The notes beneath the pieces are model-generated. The model was not told where the DNA came from. It was given only the letters and a program-made list of their open reading frames with translations, and ran no database searches. The translations under genes and the position numbers were made by a program. Below are positions 1 through 5,225 of a DNA stretch of 5,469 bases, in pieces. Within the stretch, counting starts at the first letter, position 1; the number at the start of each line of letters is the position of its first letter. Source of the DNA: Rhodospirillales bacterium (lineage in GTDB: Bacteria; Pseudomonadota; Alphaproteobacteria; JAREAF01); NCBI GenBank assembly GCA_029240475.1, contig JAREAF010000393.1:1-5469 (forward strand), written 5' to 3'.

Positions 1-1012
1 GGCGCCAGCGCCGATGCGACGGGAGCCAACAGCCTGGCGGCCGGCTTCAATGCCCAGGCCTCGGGAGTCTCCAGCACGTCTGTGGGCGATGCCAGCACAG
101 CCACCGCAGACCGTGCGGCCGCCTTTGGCGCGGGCGCCGATGCGATCGGGATCGAAAGTCTCGCCGCCGGCACCCGCTCCTCGGCCAGCGCGGAAGTGGC
201 GACCGCCCGTCGGCACGGACACAACGGCGACGGCCGCCGGAGCGGCGGCGTTCGGCAACAGCGCCGACGCGATGGGCATCGGCAGCCTGGCTGCTGGCAA
301 CGGGGCGCAGGCTCAAGGCAATGAGAGCGTCGCTATCGGCTCTAACGCCAGCGCCATGACTCCTTCCACCATCGCCATCGGCCGGGACAGCATGGCCGAT
401 CAAGGCGGACTCGCTCTCGGCGCTCAGGCCAACGGAACTGGCGTGCGCAGTGTGTCGATCGGTTCGGCAGCTCAAGCCACGGGGATCGACAGCGTTGCCA
501 TGGGCAATCTGGCGGTCGCCAGCAACGGAAACGCCGTCGCCATCGGCAACATGGCCAATGCATCGGCCAGCAACTCCGTTGCCATCGGCCAAGGCTCCGT
601 CGCCAATCAGGCGAATTCGGTCTCCGTGGGCGCGGCGGGGGCCGAGCGCAACATCACCAACGTCGCCGCCGGCGTCAACGCCACCGACGCGGTGAACGTC
701 AGCCAGCTGACGGGCGTGTCCACCACCTTGACGAGCAGCATCGGGGAGCTGGAGAGCCAGATCGCCGACCTTGAGGATCAGTCCTCGCGCGGCATCGCCG
801 CGGTCGCGGCGCTGCAGCAGCCCGTCTACCACGAGCCGGGCGACCTCGTCGCGGTGATGGGCACCGGCTATTACGAGGGCGAGACCGCCATCTCGGCCGC
901 CATCGGCTATCTCAACGAGACCGGCGCGATCGGCTACTCGGCCGGCATCGGCCTGCCGCTCGGCGGCGACGGGCCGGTCGTGCGGGCCGGCGTGTCGTTC
1001 AAGCTGAACTGA
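1..1012 (+). CDS. YadA-like trimeric autotransporter adhesin, 5'-truncated by the window and interrupted by a one-base frameshift
   Basis: This is the 3' part of a surface adhesin of the trimeric autotransporter (type Vc secretion) family; the signal peptide and start lie upstream of the window. From position 1 frame 1 encodes 14-residue head repeats of the SLAAG / SVAIG type. After about 209 the same repeats continue in frame 2 (SVAIG, TIAIG, SVSIG, SVAMG, AVAIG). A neck follows (NVAAGVNATDAVNVSQL, about 660-709), then a short coiled coil (about 719-781) and an anchor of about 76 residues (782-1009) that would form four beta strands per subunit in the outer membrane. Unrepaired, frame 1 stops at 322-324 and the anchor is not made. 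Removing one C at 206-208 restores a perfect repeat and one open frame to the TGA at 1010-1012. The last residues are SFKLN, not the usual terminal aromatic. Family identity is firm. Whether the gene is a pseudogene or carries a sequencing error cannot be decided here. Confidence 0.88.
   Translation, partial: APAPMRREPTAWRPASMPRPRESPARLWAMPAQPPQTVRPPLARAPMRSGSKVSPPAPAPRPARKWRPPVGTDTTATAAGAAAFGNSADAMGIGSLAAGNGAQAQGNESVAIGSNASAMTPSTIAIGRDSMADQGGLALGAQANGTGVRSVSIGSAAQATGIDSVAMGNLAVASNGNAVAIGNMANASASNSVAIGQGSVANQANSVSVGAAGAERNITNVAAGVNATDAVNVSQLTGVSTTLTSSIGELESQIADLEDQSSRGIAAVAALQQPVYHEPGDLVAVMGTGYYEGETAISAAIGYLNETGAIGYSAGIGLPLGGDGPVVRAGVSFKLN
31..626 (+). repeat. Tandem 42-base (14-residue) head repeats of the adhesin
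   Basis: Successive 14-residue units share the pattern [S/T/A]-x-A-x-G followed by nine variable residues, as in YadA heads, where each unit forms one turn of a left-handed beta roll. Units read SLAAG, STSVG, AAAFG, SLAAG, (T)AVG, AAAFG, SLAAG, SVAIG, TIAIG, then a LALG unit one residue short, then SVSIG, SVAMG, AVAIG, SVAIG and SVSVG. The first six form two copies of a 126-base higher-order unit (SLAAG, x-x-x-VG, AAAFG), suggesting segmental duplication. The repeats are diverged at DNA level. Confidence 0.8.
206..208 (+). other. Frameshift site in the adhesin gene (one extra C in a CCC run)
   Basis: Head repeats are read in frame 1 before this site and frame 2 after it. The SLAAG serine codons lie at 31, 157 and 284. 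The first interval is 126 bases (three 14-residue repeats) and the second is 127, exactly one base too many. Deleting one C of the CCC run gives the repeat ATAVGTDTTATAAG, which lines up with STSVGDASTATADR in the preceding unit. The run is too short for a typical phase-variation tract. Confidence 0.85.
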
Positions 1013-1019
1013 GCATCTC

Positions 1020-1068
1020 GGGCGAGGCGCTCGCGGCCGGCGGGCTCACGAGCGCCTCCGTCTCGCCC
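1020..1068 (+). terminator. Possible hairpin terminator after the adhesin gene
   Basis: Seven bases after the adhesin stop, the ten-base arm at 1024-1033 (GAGGCGCTCG) is perfectly complementary to 1049-1058, with a 15-base loop. An alternative outer pairing of GGGCGAG (1020-1026) with CTCGCCC (1062-1068) extends the structure with a bulge. No clear T run follows, so it is not a canonical intrinsic terminator. It may be a weak terminator or a 3'-end stabilising structure. Position and stem length are the only support. Confidence 0.35.
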
Positions 1069-1097
1069 GTACCAAGCTTCTTAACCAACTTCGCCGA

Positions 1098-1125
1098 GAG
1101 TCGCCCGGACCCGTCCAGGCGACTC
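1098..1125 (+). promoter_or_regulatory. Hairpin abutting the start codon of the glycosyltransferase-like gene
   Basis: The arms GAGTCGCC (1098-1105) and GGCGACTC (1118-1125) are perfect reverse complements over eight bases. The loop may pair further (GGA 1107-1109 with TCC 1114-1116). The 3' arm ends four bases before the ATG at 1130 and contains the only Shine-Dalgarno-like bases there (AGG at 1117-1119). A folded transcript would therefore hide the ribosome site. The inverted repeat is seen directly; a role in translational control is inference. Confidence 0.4.
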
Positions 1126-1129
1126 CGGC

Positions 1130-2617
1130 ATGACCCAAACGGCGCAGATCTCCACCGACCGCAAGCGGGCCATCCGGCTCCGCGTGCGCCTGACGCTTCC
1201 CATCGCCATCGCGGCGCTCCTCCTGGCGCTGGAGCTTGCGGCGATCCTCTGGCTCGGGGCGGGCCGCTTCAGCTACACGCTGGACGACGCCTACATCCAT
1301 CTCGCGGTCGCCGAGGAGCTCGCCCGGGGCGGCTACGGCATCAATCCGGGCGAGTTCGCCGCGCCCGCCTCCTCCATCCTCTGGCCGGCGCTGCTCGCGC
1401 CATTCGCTCCATTTGAGTGGCACCTTTTCGTGCCGCTGCTCCTCAACATCGGCGCGCTCCTGGGCTGCGTCGCGCTTCTATGCCGCCTGTTCGGGACCGC
1501 GCTCCAGGACCGGGCGACGACGGCGCTGCGGAACGGGCTCGCGATCATTCTGCCGCTCGCCGCGGGCCTGGTCCCGATCGCCTTCACCGGGATGGAGCAT
1601 CTGCTGCAGGCCTGGCTCGGCCTCCGGTACGAGTCCCTGGCCCTGACCCTGCCCCTGGCCGCGCTGCTGTGGCGGGGAGGATACCGCCGGCAGGTCGCGG
1701 CGACGCTCGGCGCCCTCGCACTCTGCCTCGCCGCCTTCTCGGCCCTGCTGCTGTCGCACGGGCTGCCGCCGCTGCCGAGCTCGGTCCTCTCCAAAGCCGG
1801 GTCCGCCGGCGCGGACCTCTCGTTGGCGCGCTCCCTCCTGTCCGGGCTCGGCAGGCAGTTCGCGCAAGGCGAGGGCTGGCTTCTGCTGGCCCTGATGCTC
1901 GCGCTGCTCTCCGCCGCGGCGCTGCTGCGCCGCTGTCGCGGCCTCGCCCTGGCGCTCGCCGGCGCGACCGCGCTGCATCTCTGTTTCGGCCTGACGAGGA
2001 CCTCGTTCGGCCGCTACGAGGCCTACATCCTCATCCTGGACCTCGCCTTCCTGGCCATGCTCGCGGCGCCGCGGCTGGCCGACCTTGCGAAGGCGCGCGG
2101 GTCGGCGCTCGCCCTCATCGCCGCGGGGCTGCTGCTGACGCCCCTCTGGCCCACCGCATTGGCGCGCCTCGCGACCGTTCCGCTGGCGGCGGACAACATC
2201 GCCTCGCAGCAGCGCGAGATGCGCCGCTTCGCGACCGAGTTCTGGGGCGGGCCCGTGGCGGTCAACGATCTCGGCTGGGTCTCGTACCGGAACGACGCCT
2301 ATGTGCTGGACCTGTGGGGGCTCGGCTACGAGGAGGCGCGCAGGCGCCGCATTTCCGGCGAACGCGGCTGGGCGGAGGAGCTGCTCCGCCGACGCGACGT
2401 CGCCCTCATGATGGTCTATGACGGCTGGCTCGGGCGCGAGGTGCCGCCGGGTTGGGTGCCGATGGGCCGGCTCGTCCTGACGCGCAAGCGCATGTCGCCG
2501 GCCGAGGCGGAGGTCGGCTTCTATGCGCGGCCGGACCGCGCCCAGGAGCTCGCCGACGCCGTGCGCCGCTTCGCCGCGGGCCTTCCCGAGGGGGCGACCT
2601 TCCGTTTCCCGGGCTAG
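1130..2617 (+). CDS. Polytopic membrane protein, GT-C glycosyltransferase-like
   Basis: This 495-residue protein probably lies in the inner membrane. A basic N-terminus (residues 11-20) precedes a hydrophobic segment at about 21-43, followed by an extracytoplasmic loop with an Asp-Asp pair (residues 52-53, TLDDAYIHLAVAEELARGG) and NPGE at 72-75. This layout is typical of GT-C enzymes, which use lipid-linked sugar donors. Further hydrophobic stretches lie near 84-122, 136-152, 166-180, 188-209, 249-266, 269-288, 297-314 and 324-341. TGMEH (153-157), PLPSSVLSK (214-222) and GRYEAY (294-299) also fit this group as I recall it. A soluble C-terminal domain (about 355-495) contains VAVNDLGWVSY and VLDLWGLGY. 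No donor or acceptor can be named. The ATG at 1130 is the first available and has only a weak ribosome site, inside a hairpin. The gene lies 117 bases after the adhesin and its stop is six bases from that of nnrU. An unclassified membrane protein is the alternative. Confidence 0.72.
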   Translation: MTQTAQISTDRKRAIRLRVRLTLPIAIAALLLALELAAILWLGAGRFSYTLDDAYIHLAVAEELARGGYGINPGEFAAPASSILWPALLAPFAPFEWHLFVPLLLNIGALLGCVALLCRLFGTALQDRATTALRNGLAIILPLAAGLVPIAFTGMEHLLQAWLGLRYESLALTLPLAALLWRGGYRRQVAATLGALALCLAAFSALLLSHGLPPLPSSVLSKAGSAGADLSLARSLLSGLGRQFAQGEGWLLLALMLALLSAAALLRRCRGLALALAGATALHLCFGLTRTSFGRYEAYILILDLAFLAMLAAPRLADLAKARGSALALIAAGLLLTPLWPTALARLATVPLAADNIASQQREMRRFATEFWGGPVAVNDLGWVSYRNDAYVLDLWGLGYEEARRRRISGERGWAEELLRRRDVALMMVYDGWLGREVPPGWVPMGRLVLTRKRMSPAEAEVGFYARPDRAQELADAVRRFAAGLPEGATFRFPG

Positions 2618-2623
2618 CGGGGC

Positions 2624-3301
2624 TCAGACGACCGGCGAGGCGCCGATCACATAGGGGTGCAGCCCGATCAGCGCCGCATAGAGCAGCGCCGCGATCGCGA
2701 GGCGCCACCAGCCGATCTCCGACCAGACCAGGCGGTTGCGCCCTTGGGCGATCGCGGCGAAGGGCACCACCGAGGTCTGCGCCTCGAAGGCCGCGAAGCC
2801 CACCGGATCGCGCCGGCGCGACTTGCGGTCGATCTCGCGCATGCCGACGAGCGACAGCGCCAGGATCCCGCCGAACAGCACGAGCGAGGGCAGATCGCCA
2901 TTCACCAGGAGATGCCCTCCCGCCCACAGCGCCATGGCCCAGAGGAACGGATGGCGCGTGATGCGCATGATGCCGCGGGCCGCGTCGGCATCCGCGCTTT
3001 GCCCGACCGAGGTCGGGTTGCGCTGACTGAAGGCGCCCACATAGAGCAGCGCCGCCGGCGCCATCAAGACGATCGGGACGGCCGCGAGCCCCGGCCCGCC
3101 CCACCAAGGCTCGCGCGGCGCGACGGCATAGCCGTAGCCGAGCCAGACGAGCCCGATCAGCGCGATCGTGGAATAAAGCGCAAGGAAGCCGCGCTCGCCC
3201 AAGCGCGCGACCATGCCGGGCCGCACCGCCGCCGCCGAGAGCAGCACATGGCCGCCGAAGAAGACCAGCGCGCCGGCCGCGAGATGCAAGATCGGGTTCA
3301 C
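2624..3301 (-). CDS. nnrU: NnrU family membrane protein
   Basis: This is a 225-residue integral membrane protein of the NnrU family. The family is named for a Rhodobacter gene linked to nitrite and nitric oxide reductase expression; plant zeta-carotene isomerase is a distant relative. About six hydrophobic segments are visible (near 7-26, 38-60, 71-92, 117-134, 137-154 and 200-217). The conserved blocks NPTSVGQ (95-101) and the RITRHPFLWAMALWAGGHLL stretch (113-132) match the family, including an RHP motif like that of membrane methyltransferases. I chose the GTG at 3301 (VNPILHLAAG) because homologues begin with a similar sequence and the upstream frame looks non-coding. No good ribosome site sits at normal spacing; GAGGAGCGG (3324-3332) is 22 bases away. 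The gene follows folD by 59 bases on the same strand and is probably co-transcribed. No denitrification gene is nearby, so the biochemical role here is unknown. Confidence 0.87.
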   Translation of the reverse strand: MNPILHLAAGALVFFGGHVLLSAAAVRPGMVARLGERGFLALYSTIALIGLVWLGYGYAVAPREPWWGGPGLAAVPIVLMAPAALLYVGAFSQRNPTSVGQSADADAARGIMRITRHPFLWAMALWAGGHLLVNGDLPSLVLFGGILALSLVGMREIDRKSRRRDPVGFAAFEAQTSVVPFAAIAQGRNRLVWSEIGWWRLAIAALLYAALIGLHPYVIGASPVV

Positions 3302-3337
3302 GGGTGCCGATGCTGGTTCGCCGCCGCTCCTCGCGTC

Positions 3338-3360
3338 AAGAGGGCCGCCGCGCCCCTCTT
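3338..3360 (-). terminator. Short hairpin between folD and nnrU, possible attenuator
   Basis: Directly after the folD stop, AAGAGGG (minus strand, 3360-3354) is perfectly complementary to CCCTCTT (3344-3338), with a nine-base GC-rich loop. On the minus strand the 3' arm ends in TT followed by GACGCG, so there is no T tract and termination would be partial at best. On the + strand the same arms are followed by TCACTTTTCC, which looks more terminator-like, but no + gene is seen reading into it. It may reduce nnrU expression relative to folD. Confidence 0.3.
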
Positions 3361-4239
3361 TCACTTTTCCGCGAGGCCGTGGCGGCGGCGGAAGGCGGTC
3401 AGCGTGTTCTGCAAGAGGCAGGCGATGGTCATCGGGCCGACGCCGCCGGGCACCGGGGTGATCGCCCCCGCGACCCTCTCCGCCTCGGCGAAGGCGACGT
3501 CGCCCACGAGCCGCGCCTTGCCGTCCCGCTCGACGCGGTTGATGCCGACATCGATCACGACCGCCCCCGGCTGGACCCAGTCGCCGCGCACCATCTCGGG
3601 CCGGCCGACCGCCGCGACCAGGATCTCGGCGCCGCGGCATTCGGCGGGAAGGTCGCGGGTGCGGGAATGGGCAATGGTGACGGTGCAATTCTCGTTCAGC
3701 AGAAGCTGCGCCATCGGCTTGCCGACGATGTTCGAACGGCCCAGCACCAGCGCGCGCTTGCCGGAGAGATCGCCCAGCCGGTCCTTCAGCAGCATGAGGC
3801 AGCCGAGCGGCGTGCAGGGCACCAGCCCGGGCATGCCCGTCGCCAGCCGCCCGACATTGATGATGTGGAACCCGTCGACATCCTTGTCGGGGTCGATCGC
3901 GTCGAGCACCTTCGAGGAATCGACGTGCTTGGGCAGCGGCAGCTGCACCAGGATGCCGTCCACCGCCGGATCGGCATTGAGGCGGCGGATCAGCGCGAGG
4001 AGGTCGGCTTCGGACGTGCTCGCGGGGAGGCGATGCTCCAAGGAGTTCATCCCCACTTCCTTGGTCTGCAGCGCCTTGTTGCGCACATAGACCTGGCTGG
4101 CCGGATCCTCGCCCACCAGCACGACGGCGAGCCCCGGCACCGAGCCGCGCGCCCGCTTGATCTCGGCGACGGCGGTGCCGATGCGACCGCGCAGCCCTTC
4201 CGCGAAGGCCTTGCCGTCGATGATGTTTTCTTTCGTCAT
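3361..4239 (-). CDS. folD: FolD, bifunctional methylenetetrahydrofolate dehydrogenase / methenyltetrahydrofolate cyclohydrolase
   Basis: FolD interconverts 5,10-methylene-, 5,10-methenyl- and 10-formyl-tetrahydrofolate, supplying one-carbon units for purines and formyl-Met-tRNA. It is a cytoplasmic homodimer and usually NADP-dependent. The protein is 292 residues, full length for the family. Visible landmarks are DPASQVYVRNK with Tyr51 and catalytic Lys55, VDGILVQLPLP with Gln99, PDKDVDGF with Asp122, PCTPLG (141-146), the nucleotide-binding loop GRSNIVGKP (167-175) and the C-terminal signature PGGVGPMT (264-271). All key residues are present. HIINVG replaces the commoner HPxNVG, a minor variation. 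The ATG at 4239 is supported by a strong Shine-Dalgarno (GGGAGGA, nine-base spacer after GGAGG). It lies 84 bases after the DUF167 gene and 59 bases before nnrU on the same strand. Identification is secure. Confidence 0.97.
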   Translation of the reverse strand: MTKENIIDGKAFAEGLRGRIGTAVAEIKRARGSVPGLAVVLVGEDPASQVYVRNKALQTKEVGMNSLEHRLPASTSEADLLALIRRLNADPAVDGILVQLPLPKHVDSSKVLDAIDPDKDVDGFHIINVGRLATGMPGLVPCTPLGCLMLLKDRLGDLSGKRALVLGRSNIVGKPMAQLLLNENCTVTIAHSRTRDLPAECRGAEILVAAVGRPEMVRGDWVQPGAVVIDVGINRVERDGKARLVGDVAFAEAERVAGAITPVPGGVGPMTIACLLQNTLTAFRRRHGLAEK

Positions 4240-4247
4240 GTGTCGAA

Positions 4248-4254
4248 TCCTCCC
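4248..4254 (-). promoter_or_regulatory. Ribosome binding site of folD
   Basis: GGGAGGA on the minus strand ends in a near-consensus Shine-Dalgarno, with nine bases between GGAGG and the ATG at 4239. It is the best ribosome site in the window and fixes the folD start. It also suggests folD is translated independently of the disrupted DUF167 gene upstream. Confidence 0.75.
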
Positions 4255-4323
4255 GCCCTCGAGCGCGGGCGAACTAGAGCCGTGGTCCCGGGCGCCCGGC
4301 TCGCGCGCAAGCGAAGCCGCATG

Positions 4324-4663
4324 TCACCGCTGCGACTTGGCTTGCAGCGCCCGGGCGAGCCAGGCTTCCAGGCGCGGCTGCAGCAGGACCGGGTCGCCCG
4401 CCAGCAGGATGGACTTGCGCCGGTCGGCCGCGCCCGCAGTCAGCGTCAGGCCGCGCTTGGGGCACGCCCCATTCCTCGGCCAGGAACTCGATGAGCTCGG
4501 CATTGGCGCGCCCGCCCTCCGGCGGCGCCTTGACCGCGATCTTCAGGTCGGAGCGTCCGTCCGGGCGCTCGGCCAGCCCGAGCACGCGCGCGCTCGCCGA
4601 TTTCGGGCTGAGCCGCACCAGCACGCGCAGCCCGCCTGCGACCGCGACGAAAGGCGAGGTCAC
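4324..4663 (-). CDS. DUF167 (YggU-like) family protein, interrupted by a one-base frameshift
   Basis: This small soluble protein belongs to the DUF167/YggU family, whose function is unknown. After removal of one base it reads as 112 residues, close to the family's roughly 100. RLSPKSAS (17-24) and the block LKIAVKAPPEGGRANAELIEFL (40-61) match E. coli YggU (QPKAS and VKVAITAPPVDGQAN, recalled from memory). GLTLTAGAADRRKSILL (71-87) continues the homology but lies in another frame. As written, the frame shifts at a CCCC run (4459-4462) and reads 129 codons to a stop at 4274-4276, with a scrambled C-terminus. With one C removed, codons 66-70 become GVPKR and the frame ends at the TGA at 4324-4326. 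The GTG start at 4663 overlaps the TGA of the YggT-family gene (GTGA), which supports translational coupling and this start. Whether the lesion is real or a sequence error is open. Confidence 0.85.
4459..4462 (-). other. Frameshift site in the DUF167 gene (one extra C in a CCCC run)
   Basis: On the coding strand the sequence reads GTG CCC CAA GCG, whereas GTG CCC AAG CGC is needed to join the conserved N-terminal part to the conserved C-terminal part. Codon starts upstream fall at coordinates of one residue class modulo 3 and downstream at the next, meaning exactly one extra base. The GGGG at 4467-4470 is another possible location, but it would give WACPK instead of WGVPK, which fits less well. 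Confidence 0.8.
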
Positions 4664-4953
4664 CCGACCGGCCGCTCGACCAGATATTCCTGCATCAGTC
4701 CCCGGATCAGCAGCAGCACGACGATCAGCGCCAGCGGCGACAGGTCCACGCCGCCGAGATTGGGCAGGATGCGCCGGAAAGGCCGCAAGGCGGGCTCCAC
4801 CAGCCGGTAGAGGAAATCGCCCACCGTGCGGACGAACTGGTTGCGCGTGTTGATGATGTCGAAGGCGACCAGCCAGCTCAGCACCACATAGATGATGACC
4901 ACCCACATATAGAGGTCGATCAGGCTGCTGATCAGTCCGACGATCGTGTTCAT
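4660..4953 (-). CDS. YggT family membrane protein
   Basis: This 97-residue inner-membrane protein is a single-domain member of the YggT family. Members are often linked to osmotic tolerance, cell division or membrane-complex assembly, but no firm biochemical role is known. A long hydrophobic N-terminal segment (about 4-31) and a second one (72-87) flank the family signature PALRPFRRILPNLGGVDLSPL (residues 54-74), which is complete here. E. coli YggT carries two such domains; single-domain versions of about 95-100 residues are common. The ATG at 4953 (MNTIVGL) begins right at the hydrophobic segment. The frame is open further upstream, but those 41 residues are Arg/Pro-rich and unlike the family. 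The Shine-Dalgarno is weak. It heads the minus-strand block and its TGA overlaps the GTG of the DUF167 gene. A poor promoter-like pair (TTGCAG / TAGGGT, 4998-5027) lies upstream, but I do not trust it. Confidence 0.92.
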   Translation of the reverse strand: MNTIVGLISSLIDLYMWVVIIYVVLSWLVAFDIINTRNQFVRTVGDFLYRLVEPALRPFRRILPNLGGVDLSPLALIVVLLLIRGLMQEYLVERPVG

Positions 4954-5049
4954 GTTGGGGTGCGGGTGCCGGGACGAGGAGCGCGCGAATGCGGGCGGAA
5001 CCCTAGCCCAGGCCTCGACGCATCTGCAAGGGCGGGTCCTTGGCCGGCC

Positions 5050-5079
5050 TTGACAGCTTCCGGCCCGCCACCACATATT
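5050..5079 (+). promoter_or_regulatory. Probable sigma-70-type promoter of the tRNA-Ala gene
   Basis: A perfect -35 hexamer TTGACA (5050-5055) is followed after 18 bases by CATATT (5074-5079), which matches four of six positions of TATAAT, in an otherwise very GC-rich stretch. Initiation about seven bases downstream would give a leader of roughly ten bases before the mature tRNA 5' end at 5097, which is normal for tRNA genes. The promoter points away from the minus-strand YggT block. Confidence 0.6.
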
Positions 5080-5096
5080 CGCCCGCCCGCAGCTCC

Positions 5097-5172
5097 GGGG
5101 CCGTAGCTCAGTTGGGAGAGCGCCTCGTTCGCAATGAGGAGGTCAGGGGTTCGATTCCCCTCGGCTCCACCA
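5097..5172 (+). tRNA. tRNA-Ala (anticodon CGC)
   Basis: The 76-base gene folds as a complete cloverleaf. The acceptor stem pairs GGGGCCG with CGGCTCC, the D stem GCTC with GAGC, the anticodon stem CCTCG with TGAGG and the T stem AGGGG with CCCCT. The T loop is TTCGATT and the CCA is encoded. The seven-base anticodon loop TTCGCAA places CGC at positions 34-36, reading the Ala codon GCG. The acceptor stem has the G3:U70 wobble pair that is the identity signal for alanyl-tRNA synthetase. GCG is a frequent codon in these genes. No integrase gene or duplicated 3' end is seen beside it. Confidence 0.97.
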
Positions 5173-5198
5173 TCATCAAGCCGCTATTGGGCCGCCAA

Positions 5199-5215
5199 GG
5201 CGCGTCCACAGCGCC
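5199..5215 (-). terminator. Weak hairpin between tRNA-Ala and the convergent reductase gene
   Basis: GGCGC (5199-5203) and GCGCC (5211-5215) are complementary with a seven-base loop, in the 53-base gap between two convergent genes. On the minus strand the stem is followed by TTGG only, with no real T tract. It could serve as a weak bidirectional terminator, but support is thin. Confidence 0.2.
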
Positions 5216-5225
5216 GAATCGGCCA

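Noticed and set aside
206..208. CCC run as a phase-variation switch of the adhesin
   Set aside because: Slipped-strand switching normally uses much longer homopolymer or short tandem repeat tracts; three bases is too short without other evidence.
47..832. A 261-codon open frame on the minus strand opposite the adhesin
   Set aside because: It mirrors the repetitive adhesin codons; the product is Arg/Gly/Asp-rich with no recognisable domain, and the + strand shows clear YadA repeats.
3302..3688. Upstream extension of the nnrU frame to an ATG at 3688
   Set aside because: It would overlap the folD 3' end by over 300 bases and encodes an Arg/Gly-rich stretch unlike NnrU proteins.
4240..4323. A folate riboswitch in front of folD
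   Set aside because: The 84-base gap has small GC-rich inverted repeats but nothing I recognise as a tetrahydrofolate riboswitch.
2657..4494. Long + strand open frames (477 and 396 codons) opposite nnrU and folD
   Set aside because: They are antisense shadows typical of high-GC coding DNA; the products are Arg/Pro/Ala-rich, and folD and nnrU are firmly recognised on the minus strand.
4954..5076. Upstream extension of the YggT-family frame to an ATG at 5076
   Set aside because: The extra 41 residues are Arg/Pro-rich and unlike the family; homologues begin near MNTIVGL.
5000..5100. A short minus-strand frame ending at a TAG near 5002-5004, beginning inside the tRNA region
   Set aside because: It has no ATG start and at most about 23 codons from a GTG; it overlaps the tRNA promoter and shows no recognisable similarity.
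5097..5172. tRNA-Ala as an integration site for a mobile element
   Set aside because: No integrase gene is seen and I found no repeat of the tRNA 3' end within the window; the flanking genes are ordinary.
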